DNA from: Hallerella sp963652365
GTDB lineage: Bacteria > Fibrobacterota > Fibrobacteria > Fibrobacterales > Fibrobacteraceae
Reading direction: 5' to 3'
NCBI GenBank assembly: GCA_963652365.1
Contig: CAVJTH010000004.1
Location: 62,001 to 126,000 of the forward strand
Length of the DNA: 64,000 nucleotides
The notes under the pieces were generated by a model, which had not been told where the DNA came from, searched no databases, and saw only the letters and a list, made by a program, of their open reading frames with translations. Of this stretch, positions 53,901 through 60,806 are shown in pieces. A program made the position numbers and the translations under genes. Each line of letters opens with the position of its first letter. Position 1 is the first letter of the stretch.

Positions 53901-55226
53901 GATGAACTTCGGCGGGTCGTTCACGGATTCCACGGTGAAGTTCGCCTGGGTTTCCGCCGAGGCGCCTTCCGGGTCCGTCACCTTGAAGGTAATCGTTTCG
54001 GAGCCGTTCCAGAGTGCGTTCGGAATCAGGATCTTCGCCACCTTGCCGTTCAGCTGGACCTTGAGGTCCTTGTTGCCCGAAAATTCCCATTTCAGCTGTT
54101 CGAACCTGTGATCGATGTCCTTAACGTACTTGTCGAGCTCGATCGGCTTGAACTGCGCCTTTTCCTGGATGTCCTGATCCGGGATCTGATCGACGAATTC
54201 GGGCGGGTCGTTCACGGACTTGACCGTAAACGAAGTCTTGAAGCTCGCCTTTGCGCCATGCGGATCGGTCGCCGTGAAGGTGAACGTCTCCGTCGGACCG
54301 TTCCAGTTTTCGTTCGGAATGACGACTTCGGCGACATTGTACTTGTCGATCTTGACCTTCAGGTCCTTGCCGCCATCGACCGACCACTTGATCGTCGAAA
54401 CGTCGTCATCGACATCGCTCACCAGATCCGAAAGGTTTATCGCCTCGAACTGTTCCTTCTCGTTTATCACCTGGTCCGGCGCCTTCTGCACGATGGGCGG
54501 ATCGTTCACCGGGTGAACCGTGAAGTTCGCGGACGTCTTGTCGGACGCGTATTCGGCATCCGTCGCGATAAACGTAATCTTGTAGGCGCCATACCAGTTC
54601 GTGTCGGGAATGACGACTGTCGCGATGCGGTCCTTGGAAATATCGACGGAAAGCTCGCCTTCCGCCTGTTCCTTCGCGATGGGGGTCAGTTCGTATTCCC
54701 ACGAAATCTGGTCCTTGGGATGGTCGGGATCCTTGACGTAGTCGTCGAGCTTGATCGGGGCGAATTTCTTTCCCTCGTCAACGGTCTGGTCGGGAATCTT
54801 GGAAACTTCGGGAGGGTTGTTGACCGATTCCACCGTGAACGTCACCGTTTCCGAGCTCGAAGCGCCTTTCGGATCCGTGACGGTGAACGTGAGGTCTTCC
54901 GATCCGTTCCAGTACGGGTCCGGGGTCTTGATCGTCACGACGCGGTTGGACTCGGTTACGACGAGATCCTTGTTGCCGGTGATCTTCCAGCGAAGGGTCG
55001 CCGGCTTGTCTTCGGGATCATCGACATAGTCGTCGAGCTTGATCGGGGCGAATTTCCCGCCTTCCTGGATGGATTCTCCCGGAATCCCGTTCAGGGACGG
55101 CGGATTGTTTTCCTTTGCCGGAGACGCCGCGTCCGTAGGCTGTGCGGCATCCTGGGCCAATGCGAATGAAACGAGAAATAGACCTGTTGTCAAGAACAGG
55201 GGTGAACGTGACTTTTTTCTACTCAT
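47916..55226 (-). CDS. Giant secreted protein of 23 tandem Ig-like modules
   Basis: This 2436-residue protein has a signal peptide (MSRKKSRSPLFLTTGLFLVSFALA). Residues ~40 to ~2300 are 22 modules of ~95-110 residues, each opening with N-D-P-P (or NNPP, NDLP, NDAP) and containing a KEKEQF-PI-L segment, LKWTITGNK, PNKYWNGSE and TVTDPEGA. A final module (QTREGEALKV to GLDEFGFKLTDKEGA) is of the Big_9/cadherin-like type with YTPNKGFYG. Three modules carry Lys/Ala/Pro-rich insertions at the same place. The C-terminus is a Lys/Arg-rich tail ending RRRR, with no lipobox, no T9SS-type domain and no LPXTG. It is probably a large surface or extracellular adhesin, or a spacer rod. Calcium binding is possible from DPDH and TDPEG motifs. 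Confidence 0.85.
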   Translation of the reverse strand: MSRKKSRSPLFLTTGLFLVSFALAQDAAQPTDAASPAKENNPPSLNGIPGESIQEGGKFAPIKLDDYVDDPEDKPATLRWKITGNKDLVVTESNRVVTIKTPDPYWNGSEDLTFTVTDPKGASSSETVTFTVESVNNPPEVSKIPDQTVDEGKKFAPIKLDDYVKDPDHPKDQISWEYELTPIAKEQAEGELSVDISKDRIATVVIPDTNWYGAYKITFIATDAEYASDKTSANFTVHPVNDPPIVQKAPDQVINEKEQFEAINLSDLVSDVDDDVSTIKWSVDGGKDLKVKIDKYNVAEVVIPNENWNGPTETFTFTATDPHGAKASFKTSFTVKSVNDPPEFVDQIPDQDIQEKAQFKPIELDKYVKDIDHRFEQLKWEFSGNKDLKVQLNGKVAKILIPNALWNGSETITFKVTDPEGASAETQANFTVESVNDPPKFIKQIPAQTIDEKKQFAPIKLDEFVKDDDHRNAELSWEVDVKSVGKEHPTGPLGINIDDKHVATVEIPDKYWNGSAVATFKVTDPEGAEARQEVKFTVRSINDLPVFKKIPDMTIDEKTEFDPIVLDDYLSDADHELSQLKIAVSGNKELKVDVDKNRMVTIKTPNIDWNGSESVTFTATDPEGGKASATVKLTVKSINDPPVMTDIPDQTIKEKEQFKPIELDKFVTDIDHAKNQLKWTITGNKDIKVTLDPNRKATFALPSKYWNGSEAITFKVTDPEGASDERTVNFSVESVNDAPEFTKKIADQTIKEKEQFKPINLGEIIKDPDHKLTDLTLDISVKAAPGSPKGTQPELQVNVDAKMVATIAIPNKYWNGSNVITFTVTDPEGAKAVASATFTVISVNDPPVLKEIKSQTIEEKSQFAPINLAELASDPDHAFDKLKWTITGNKDLKVNIDKAGTATVAIPNQLWNGSENITFTVTDPEGASARQTAVFTVKSVNDPPVMKDIPSQTIKEKQEFKAIELDNYVSDLDHPNSKLKWTITGNKELKYKLDPNRVLTIIIPNKYWHGSETFNFEVTDPEGAKDSRKVTFTVESVNDAPEFVKKINNQSVDEKKPFAPIKLGEIVKDPDHKLSDLTWSFDVKPAPGAPKGYKTGLTVNVDPKTLVATVTTPNKYWNGADLIEFTVTDPEGAKATQSALFTVRSINDPPTLKKINDQIIMEKEEFKDINLAELTSDPDDAFKTLKWTITGNKDLKIAISKEGVATIKTPNKLWNGTEKVTFAVTDPAGASARQTVQFTAKSVNDPPVMKDIPGQTIKEKQEFKAIELDNYVSDLDHPNNKLKWTISGNKSLKFAMTADRKVTITTPNKYWHGKETVTFTVTDPEGATDSRKVDFEVISVNDPPVFVREVKDQTIDEKQQFAVIKLDDLIQDPDHKKTDLQWSFKVSDASAKPAPAKAKGKKGKKAATEETSSVGKSGLTVEIDNSHNARIVIPDKYWNGAARISFTATDPEGAKATSTALFTVRSINDLPVISDKAPTGETIREGGKFKTIDLSTLATDPDHPSKLLKWSFSGNRQLQVSLNKDNTVQVKVPNAQWHGKETITFTVTDPEGGKASHKMDFVVTEVNDPPVISKIPNQKIKEKETFKPVSLDDHVKDPDNKPSEMKWTVSGNKYLKAEITSARKLVITAPNKYFWCKPDTMTLTVKDPQGASATTTVVYEITSVNDPPVMKDIPGQTIKEKQVFKDIPLDSYVHDADHRNSQLTWTAVVKKASAPAPAPAKKAAKKGKKSKQKEAPKVEEPKTENDLTVTIDDKHVAHLNIPNKYWNGKRTVVFTVTDPEGAKDSRSVDFEVVSVNDPPVMKPIPAQKIKEKEHFAPIDLLALVSDPDHPTSSLAFDVSQPRSLKASINAKKQLVVTTPDKYWNGSEKITLTVTDPEGGKATQQVLFEVTPVNDPPVIKAIPNQKIKEKERFEPIDLSRYASDPDNRPNELKWKVSGNKNLKVEFRGSRMSVATPNEYWNGSETLTLTVSDPAGASASAKVTFTVTPVNDPPHFNKVPVQQIKEKEQFQPLDFSKFIVDPDNKPSEMRWTLDDGAPAQKDKRGRMGKAKRPTVKHPLSYDLSDAGVLTVTIPNEYWNGKDKITVNAYDPSGEKASIDVNFIVTPVNDPPVLKKIPDMVTNEGTKFKPIKLDQYVTDPDNKPHELRWSVTGNRHLEVMITGGREAIVRPSRVDWYGKEAITFIVKDPAGATAKTTVNFEVKHVNAVPEIRPIRDVTMKEDANGGVLATLKLDQYVRDRDNSFSELKWTITGNKQLIVEHDKARNIVTIKQPRENWNGPTETITFKVTDPEGASAQTSAKFTIIPVNDPPVAMSQSYQTREGEALKVNAKDGLLNGAYDPDGKLDARVSLVRRPQNGKVVINEKDGSFVYTPNKGFYGLDEFGFKLTDKEGASSKVETAEINVNFKMKDIRSSEPAATPKSASSETDKKATGKQRRRR
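51370..53280 (-). repeat. Higher-order tandem repeat (909 bp / 303 residues)
   Basis: Within the giant protein three consecutive module types recur in the order A-B-C. A has TIKEKQEF-AIELDNYVSDLDH, B has DEKKPFAPIKLGEIVKDPDHKL with a longer middle, and C has FAPINLAELASDPDHAF-type text. The strings near 51418 and 52327 are almost identical and lie 909 bases apart (303 codons). The edges are approximate. This indicates duplication of whole three-module blocks. Confidence 0.7.
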
Positions 55227-55342
55227 TTACGATCTCCACTAAGACCATTCAACAAAGCCGAGCCACAGGGGGCGGTTCGCCTTGCCAAAACACTCTAGCC
55301 ATTCAAATCACCTTTCGGAATCCAAAAAGTGACATTCATCAC

Positions 55343-55350
55343 CAAATATA
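55343..55350 (-). promoter_or_regulatory. TATATTTG promoter box of the giant Ig-like gene
   Basis: TATATTTG on the minus strand is an exact TA-N2-TTTG match. The start codon is 116 bases downstream, with GGAG eight bases before it. Confidence 0.5.
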
Positions 55351-55546
55351 AAGTATTTCGACAGGCGCGGATATTACTTTTTTGAGCGAATTTCAAAAAT
55401 TTCCCGGGAGCGTCCAATCACCGGAATGGCGGTTTCCATAGGGAAAAACTCTTCTTTTTGTCGTTAAGTCGTTGAACAGCAAGAAGTTAGGAAATCTAGA
55501 ACGTTCGGCGCCAGGCACAGCGGATGACAAAAAGGATTTTTTTAGC

Positions 55547-55553
55547 TATCTTG
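55547..55553 (+). promoter_or_regulatory. TATCTTG promoter box
   Basis: TATCTTG lies 28 bases upstream of ATG 55582; ATGACA (55524-55529) is 17 bases further upstream as a weak -35. Confidence 0.45.
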
Positions 55554-55581
55554 CTCAAAAATTGTTCAACAAGGGTTCTTT

Positions 55582-56013
55582 ATGAAATTTGTCTTTCTCT
55601 GCGACGAAATCTACTTGAAAGGGGACAACGCCTCTTTTGTCAACAATTTCCCGACCAATCACGAACTGGTGACGATGTCCGGCGAAAGCCTCCTGCAGGC
55701 GAAAGGTTTCCCCGAGGATACGTTTGGACTTCTCGTTGAACGCTTCACCTGGCAGAAAAACTTCAGCCTGTTCCGCTATTTCGGCCTGCTTCCGATTCTC
55801 GAAACGGTTCCGCTCGCCGTGATCAGCCGCAGCCATCGCTTTGACCCGCTCAAGGGACGCGGTTCGCTCCGCGGACAGGAAGCCGTCATTTCTCCGAACG
55901 CATCGTCCGAAGAGCTCTACACGTCGGTCGAGAAGTTCATCGCCGCGCCTCCCCAGACGCACACCTACCCGCGCTGCGCCTGCAAGGTCTTTTCGAAAAA
56001 GGCTGTCGTCTAG
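55582..56013 (+). CDS. Conserved small protein of unknown function
   Basis: This 143-residue cytoplasmic-looking protein has an N-terminal alpha/beta stretch (MKFVFLCDEIYLKGDNASFVNNF) cut here to MKFVFLCDEIY, which resembles the start of a Rossmann-like or response-regulator-type fold. The centre has ERFTWQKNFSLFRYFGLLPIL. The C-terminus has Cys pairs (YPRCACKVF) that could bind a metal. I cannot assign a family. The gene has its own TATCTTG promoter and ends 18 bases before the M23 peptidase gene, so the two may be co-transcribed. Confidence 0.65.
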   Translation: MKFVFLCDEIYLKGDNASFVNNFPTNHELVTMSGESLLQAKGFPEDTFGLLVERFTWQKNFSLFRYFGLLPILETVPLAVISRSHRFDPLKGRGSLRGQEAVISPNASSEELYTSVEKFIAAPPQTHTYPRCACKVFSKKAVV

Positions 56014-56031
56014 TCCGGGCTTTTTCGCGAA

Positions 56032-57399
56032 ATGCGAAGCGAGGTTCTCGAATCCTTGATTTCCCAGGGCTCGCTCGTGGGAATCGTCTGTTCGAAATCT
56101 TTTGACGCGGAAAAAACGCTAGAAAATCTTGCGCGCGCCCTTTGCGGGGACGCGCCTTTCCTTTTTGCCGAGTATTCCGGAAAACGCGAAACGGGGATAG
56201 CGTTCCTGCAAGAACTGAAAAAGCGAAAGGACAGCGGCTTTCGCTACGTCTTTGTCCGCTTTTCCGGGGATTTCGACAGGGAAGCCGCTTCGGTGCTCGC
56301 GTCCATGCGGATGGCGCTGGTGCTTTCCGATGGCGCGCTAGACAGCGAACTTCTTTCGGAGCTCGAAGCGATCGCGCCCTTCCGGCCCGGATTCCTGTGG
56401 TGGATCGCTCCGAAGCCGAGCAAGAAAAAGTTTCCGAAGCTTGCCAAGTCGATCGGAGGTAACTGCCTTTCCGGTTGGACTTCCGCGAAGCGTCTTTCCC
56501 TCGACGGCGAAGAAGCGTCCCGCATCTTTCTCGAACTTCTCCGCGCAAGGATCCTGCGGGAAAACGCCCTGGTCGGCTGGCCGCGCTTCTTTCGAAGGTT
56601 TTTCGTTCCGCTGGGCATTCTTGTCGCCGCGCTTCCGTTTCTGCTTCCGTCCGGCATGGGTTCCGGTCCGGCTCTTTCGCGAAACCTCAAGACGGAAATG
56701 GCCCTGTATTCGGAAGCGCCCTACTTCGACTATACGTTCGACGGATCGGAACCGTTCGAGCGTATCGCCCGATATGCCGTCGGGCGCTTTGCCGCCCTGG
56801 TCACGACGGAGAAAACGCTCGGAGACTATGTCGGGGAAACTCTCGAAAAGAACGGGTTTCCCGAAAATTCCTGGGAAAAGGGCCACCTGCACGTTCCACC
56901 CCAGGGGACGACCGTCCGCTTCTCGATTCCGGAAAACCTGAAAAATCCCGATTACGATTCGATCGCGCCGGCGTGGAAATTCTTTACGAAAATCATCGGG
57001 GACTCGATAGCCTACGTCACGGAGCTTTACAGGGAACGAGCGACCGCGCAAGGCAGAAAGCATCCGGCGTGGGACGTGGCGAGCCGTTCGGGCGCGCGGA
57101 TTCTTTCCCCGTTCAGCGGAAAGGCGTGGACGTTCAAGGACGAACGCGGCGGAACGGTCATCGGCATCGTGGGAGAAAGGCGGGTGATTCTCTTCATGCA
57201 CTGCGACCAGCTCCTGTACCTGGACGGGCAGAACGTCATGCAGGGAGATCCCGTCGCGACGGTCGGCACCACGGGACACACGACGGGACCGCATGCGCAC
57301 ATCGTGACCGGGCTTATCGACAGGCACGGAAACAAGCGTCTCGGGAACGTGCGCTACCGGGTGGTGAGCCCGCTCACGTGGTATTATTCCGGTAAATGA
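56032..57399 (+). CDS. Membrane-anchored M23 (LytM-type) peptidase with a large N-terminal cytoplasmic region
   Basis: This 455-residue protein has one clear transmembrane segment at ~195-213 (VPLGILVAALPFLLPSG). Residues 1-190 have no signal peptide and are predicted cytoplasmic, with an unrecognised alpha/beta fold. The C-terminal ~120 residues are a LytM domain with the zinc ligands H344 and D348 (HPAWDVASR) and H423 (HAH), plus the likely catalytic H390 (FMHCD) and H421. All five key residues are present, so peptidoglycan-peptide cleavage in the periplasm is plausible. FMHCD replaces the usual YAHL. The N-terminal part suggests cytoplasmic control of wall hydrolysis, but this is inference. 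Confidence 0.8.
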   Translation: MRSEVLESLISQGSLVGIVCSKSFDAEKTLENLARALCGDAPFLFAEYSGKRETGIAFLQELKKRKDSGFRYVFVRFSGDFDREAASVLASMRMALVLSDGALDSELLSELEAIAPFRPGFLWWIAPKPSKKKFPKLAKSIGGNCLSGWTSAKRLSLDGEEASRIFLELLRARILRENALVGWPRFFRRFFVPLGILVAALPFLLPSGMGSGPALSRNLKTEMALYSEAPYFDYTFDGSEPFERIARYAVGRFAALVTTEKTLGDYVGETLEKNGFPENSWEKGHLHVPPQGTTVRFSIPENLKNPDYDSIAPAWKFFTKIIGDSIAYVTELYRERATAQGRKHPAWDVASRSGARILSPFSGKAWTFKDERGGTVIGIVGERRVILFMHCDQLLYLDGQNVMQGDPVATVGTTGHTTGPHAHIVTGLIDRHGNKRLGNVRYRVVSPLTWYYSGK

Positions 57400-57439
57400 A
57401 ATGTTACAATCAAGAAACCGTCTGGCGAAAAAAATTTGG

Positions 57440-57447
57440 TAATTTTG
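57440..57447 (+). promoter_or_regulatory. TAATTTTG promoter box
   Basis: An exact TA-N2-TTTG match lies 36 bases before ATG 57484; AGGAGT stands five bases before that ATG. Confidence 0.5.
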
Positions 57448-57483
57448 AGCCCGGATTGGGTTAGCATTCCTATAGGAGTTTTC

Positions 57484-57927
57484 ATGCTTGTTCGCTTGTT
57501 GGCAACCACCGCTCTCGTTTTTCTGGTCTCGGCCTGTTCCTCCACTCTTCCCTCCGCGGAAATCGCTTCGCACGAAGACAGCTCGCGCAACATTCCCAAG
57601 ATCGACCACATGATAGTCAATCTGAAGAAATCCTACATTTCCCAGTGCTACAGCCCGATTCTCAAGAAGAATCCACCGGAAAACCAGTGCCAGACGGAAC
57701 TTTTCCAGATGCTTGAACGCCGTTACCACCTGAACTACAGCCAGCACCAGATCGATCTGGCGTCGAACGATCTCTTCTTCCGCGACGTCGATACCCGTCT
57801 CCGCAAGATGGTCCGGACCGATCCCGAAATCCGCCGCGCAATCCGGCAGGGCGCATTCCGCAGCGCCGACGAAATGCTGAGCTACTACCGGACGAAATAC
57901 GCGTTCGACACGCAGGCGCGAAACTAG
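57484..57927 (+). CDS. Small lipoprotein of unknown function
   Basis: This 147-residue lipoprotein has its lipobox at LVSAC (C18). The mature part is mainly helical and charged, with two cysteines (SQCYSP and NQCQTE) spaced 14 residues apart that could form a disulfide. The region ELFQMLERRYHLNYSQHQI is amphipathic, and the C-terminal ~60 residues are Arg-rich (RKMVRTDPEIRRAIRQG). I recognise no family. It has its own promoter box, a good AGGAGT ribosome site and a following terminator, so it is a single-gene unit. Confidence 0.75.
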   Translation: MLVRLLATTALVFLVSACSSTLPSAEIASHEDSSRNIPKIDHMIVNLKKSYISQCYSPILKKNPPENQCQTELFQMLERRYHLNYSQHQIDLASNDLFFRDVDTRLRKMVRTDPEIRRAIRQGAFRSADEMLSYYRTKYAFDTQARN

Positions 57928-57955
57928 GAAAATTGTCGATTTTTTAACGAAAAGA

Positions 57956-57986
57956 CGCGGCAGGCGATTTGCCGCGCCTTTTTTTT
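57956..57986 (+). terminator. Terminator after the small lipoprotein gene
   Basis: CGCGGCA (57956-57962) and TGCCGCG (57970-57976) form a stem with a seven-base loop, followed by eight T after CC. Confidence 0.82.
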
Positions 57987-57988
57987 CT

Positions 57989-57995
57989 TATCTTG
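57989..57995 (+). promoter_or_regulatory. TATCTTG promoter box of the mannanase gene
   Basis: TATCTTG lies directly after the T-run of the preceding terminator and 37 bases before ATG 58033. AAAGGTG is the likely ribosome site. Confidence 0.45.
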
Positions 57996-58032
57996 AAAGG
58001 GAACGAAAACCGATTTATCGAAAGGTGCGGAA

Positions 58033-59646
58033 ATGGAACCTGTCAACGGAACGAAACCTGGCTTCTTTGTCCAAGGACGCTTTCTTTACACCAAGGACAA
58101 CGAAAAAGTGGTCCTTCGCGGCGTAAACCACATGTTCATCTGGACGGATCGCGAAGGAAAGTCCATCCCCGAAATTGCAAAGACCGGAGCAAACTGCGTG
58201 CGCATCGTCTGGAACATGCACGGGAGAATCTCCGACCTGTACCGCCTGCTCGACGAGAGCATCGAAAACGCCATGATTCCGATTGTCGAGCTGCACGACG
58301 CGACGGGACGCTGGGATCGCCTGCCCGAGCTGGTCAACTACTGGACAAGGGAAGAAGCCCTGCAGATGATTCGCGACCACCAGGAATACATCCTGGTAAA
58401 CATCGGAAACGAGATCGGCAGCGAAGAAATGTCCGGCGAAGAGTTCCACGATGCCTACGCGTCCGCGGTGACGAAGATGCGTGCCGCGGGAATCCGCGTG
58501 CCTCTGCTTATCGATGCGGACAACTGGGGGCAGAATCCAGGGAACATTCTCGAACAGGGACCGCGCCTGCTTGCCGAAGATCCCGAGCACAATCTGCTGT
58601 TCGACTTGCACATGTGGTGGCCATCGGAAAGGCACGACCCGGAAAAGACGGGCTACGCGACGGTCGAAGAGCGAATCACCGGCGTCCTCGAAGAATCCGT
58701 CGCGAAGAACGTCCCGCTTGTCATCGGCGAATTCGCCCCTGTCGCGGCTGGCGGCGCACGGGAGATTCCATACCGATTCATCATGTCGGAAGCGGAACGC
58801 CTCGACATCGGCTGGCTCGCCTGGAGCTGGGGACCGGGAAATTTCGACAGCCAGGAAATGGATATGACGACCCACAGTTCCTTCAACACGCTGGTGAGCT
58901 GGGGCAGGGAAGTCTGCGTCGATAGCCCGCTCGGCATCCAGAACACAAGCGTCATCCCGACCTTTATCCAGAATGGAGATTTCACCACGGGCGCATCGAA
59001 CCGCGGGCGGAATCTCGTTTCGGACAGCGACTTCTCGGAGGGGAACGCCTTCTGGATCTCCGATTTCTGGGGCGGCGAAGCCAAGACGGAAGTCCAGAAG
59101 GGAAAGATCCACTTTTCCATCCTGAAGCCAGGCAAGGAGAGCTGGAGCCTGCAATTCAGGCAGACGCTTCCGCTGCGAAACGGCATCACGTACATTTTCA
59201 GCATGCGCGCCAAGGCCGACAAGCCAAGAACGCTCAACGTCGATATCAAGCGCGCATCGAAGGATTACGTTCCTTACGCCAACGGCCGCTTTCTGGATCT
59301 TTCGACAAGCTGGCAGGATTTCAGCTGGAAGTTCACCATGAAGGAGCCCAGCGACGAGAACGCGGTGCTCGTCTTTGACATGGGCGGAAGCCCGATCGGC
59401 TGGACGCTTTCCGACGTTTCCCTGGTACAGGCGCGAAGCGTACTGGACCGGCTGAACAGGAGCTTCCAGCGAAACGTCCAGAAGAATTCCGGATACTTCA
59501 ACGCGCCGGCAGGACCGTGGGAGCTTCACCTCTATTCGGCAAGCGGCGAGCTGCTCGAAGTCCTCGACAAGGGAAAGGGCGGCGAAGGAATGAAGCCGTT
59601 CCCGAAGATCGAACGCAGCGGCATCATGGTCATCACGGATCTGTAA
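58033..59646 (+). CDS. GH5_8-type beta-mannanase with CBM-like module and no signal peptide
   Basis: This 537-residue protein has a GH5 catalytic domain at ~8-305. GFFVQGRFLY, VVLRGVNHMFIW, IAKTGANCVRIVW, IVELHDATGRWD, IDADNWGQNPGNI and GWLAWSWGPGN match subfamily 8 mannanases. The acid/base is E127 (VNIGNE) and the nucleophile E233 (VIGEFAP). Residues ~325-475 form a CBM4/9-like module, and the C-terminal ~50 residues are a short beta-rich tail like those ending other Fibrobacter secreted enzymes. An in-frame stop upstream (TGA in CTTGAAAG) fixes the start at ATG 58033, so no N-terminal signal peptide exists. Extracellular mannan is the expected substrate, making the export route a puzzle. 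Confidence 0.85.
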   Translation: MEPVNGTKPGFFVQGRFLYTKDNEKVVLRGVNHMFIWTDREGKSIPEIAKTGANCVRIVWNMHGRISDLYRLLDESIENAMIPIVELHDATGRWDRLPELVNYWTREEALQMIRDHQEYILVNIGNEIGSEEMSGEEFHDAYASAVTKMRAAGIRVPLLIDADNWGQNPGNILEQGPRLLAEDPEHNLLFDLHMWWPSERHDPEKTGYATVEERITGVLEESVAKNVPLVIGEFAPVAAGGAREIPYRFIMSEAERLDIGWLAWSWGPGNFDSQEMDMTTHSSFNTLVSWGREVCVDSPLGIQNTSVIPTFIQNGDFTTGASNRGRNLVSDSDFSEGNAFWISDFWGGEAKTEVQKGKIHFSILKPGKESWSLQFRQTLPLRNGITYIFSMRAKADKPRTLNVDIKRASKDYVPYANGRFLDLSTSWQDFSWKFTMKEPSDENAVLVFDMGGSPIGWTLSDVSLVQARSVLDRLNRSFQRNVQKNSGYFNAPAGPWELHLYSASGELLEVLDKGKGGEGMKPFPKIERSGIMVITDL

Positions 59647-59720
59647 GCGCAAGTCGCTTATTCCATGTTGGAACGATTCGATTGTCCACTTTTGTACAAA
59701 CCAGGATAGATTATTCCTAT

Positions 59721-60806
59721 ATGGAACGAAGAAAGCCCCAGATACTTGTCGTCGATGACATCAAGCCGAACATCGAAGTGCTCGAAGGGGCTCTCGCACA
59801 GGAAAACTACAGCGTGCATGTCGCGCTAAGCGGAAAGCGCGCACTGGAACTTGCGCAGCGCCGACCGTTCGACCTGCTTCTTCTCGACGTGATGATGCCG
59901 GAAATGGACGGCTACGAGACTTTCCAGAAATTCAGGAAGATTCCGGGATGCGAGAGCACGCCCGTCATATTCCTGACAGCCCAGGCGGAAAGCGACAGCG
60001 AAATGAAGGGACTTTCGCTCGGCGCGGACGATTACATCGCAAAGCCGTTCAATACACGGCTGCTCAAGCTGCGGATCCGAAACCAGCTGGAACGCAAGTT
60101 CACGCGCGACCATCTTTCCGAAATGGTCGAGGAACGCACGTCGGAGCTTTCCCAGAAGACGAAGGATTTGCAGAAGACATTGCAGGTGATGCTCACGAGC
60201 CTTGGCGCGCTCGCGGAATTTCGGGACAACGAAACCGGAGCGCACCTGAAACGGACGCAAATCGTCGTGCGGAAGCTCGCCCAGGCGATGCAGCAAGACG
60301 AGAAATACAGTAGCGTCTTTCCGGATGACGACACCATCGAGGAATACGCGATCGCGGCTCCGCTGCATGACATCGGAAAGGTCGGAATCCCGGACGATAT
60401 CTTGCGAAAACCGGGAAGCCTGACCGACGAAGAACGCGAAAAGATGAAGATGCACACCGTGCTAGGCTACCAGGTGCTTCTTTCCGCGACGCACGAACTG
60501 CGCGACAATCCGATGGTCACCATTGCGGCGAACATCGCCAGGAGCCACCATGAAAAATGGGACGGTTCCGGCTATCCGGAAGGCCTGTCGGGAGAATCCA
60601 TTCCGCTCGAAGCGCGCCTGATGGCCGTGGCGGACGTCTATGACGCCTTGATTTCCAAGCGGGTTTACAAGGCCGCAATGCCGCACGACGAAGCGGTCGC
60701 CATCATCCACAAGTCGTCCGGAAGTCATTTCGACCCGGACGTCGTCAAGGCGTTTGACCGTTTTGCGGACGAGCTGCCGGAAATCTACAAGGGCTTTGCG
60801 GATTGA
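59721..60806 (+). CDS. HD-GYP response regulator (RpfG-type)
   Basis: This 361-residue protein has an N-terminal receiver with phospho-acceptor D56 (LLLLDVMMPE), a coiled linker (~120-165, MVEERTSELSQKTKDL) and an HD-GYP domain. That domain carries H216-D217 in APLHDIGKVGIPDDIL, H276-H277-E278 in RSHHEKWDGSGYPEGL and D of VADVYDAL. HD-GYP proteins are c-di-GMP phosphodiesterases. All key residues are present, so it should be active and phosphorylation-controlled. No ribosome site is visible, and TAGATTAT lies ten bases upstream. The next gene, a hybrid kinase, starts inside its stop codon region, so the pair is probably kinase and output. Confidence 0.9.
   Translation: MERRKPQILVVDDIKPNIEVLEGALAQENYSVHVALSGKRALELAQRRPFDLLLLDVMMPEMDGYETFQKFRKIPGCESTPVIFLTAQAESDSEMKGLSLGADDYIAKPFNTRLLKLRIRNQLERKFTRDHLSEMVEERTSELSQKTKDLQKTLQVMLTSLGALAEFRDNETGAHLKRTQIVVRKLAQAMQQDEKYSSVFPDDDTIEEYAIAAPLHDIGKVGIPDDILRKPGSLTDEEREKMKMHTVLGYQVLLSATHELRDNPMVTIAANIARSHHEKWDGSGYPEGLSGESIPLEARLMAVADVYDALISKRVYKAAMPHDEAVAIIHKSSGSHFDPDVVKAFDRFADELPEIYKGFAD

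Larger units (their letters stand above)
55227..55581. other. Divergent regulatory region
   Basis: These 355 bases separate the giant Ig-like gene from the gene at 55582. On the minus strand a TATATTTG box at 55343-55350 gives a leader of ~110 bases to the giant gene, which is long for this genome. On the plus strand TATCTTG lies at 55547-55553. I recognise no riboswitch, tRNA or small ORF here. Confidence 0.5.

Noticed and set aside
49248..55169. A 1973-codon open frame on the plus strand opposite the giant Ig-like gene
   Set aside because: It mirrors the repeats of the minus-strand protein, starts with no signal or ribosome site and has Arg-rich, strand-shadow composition. High GC and biased codons keep the antisense frame open.
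47916..55226. Repeats suggestive of a CRISPR array
   Set aside because: The repeats are ~300 bases, in frame and coding, not short identical repeats with unique spacers.
55227..55581. Possible riboswitch in the ~110-base leader of the giant Ig-like gene
   Set aside because: No known aptamer motif and no terminator-like or ribosome-site-sequestering hairpin could be recognised by eye.
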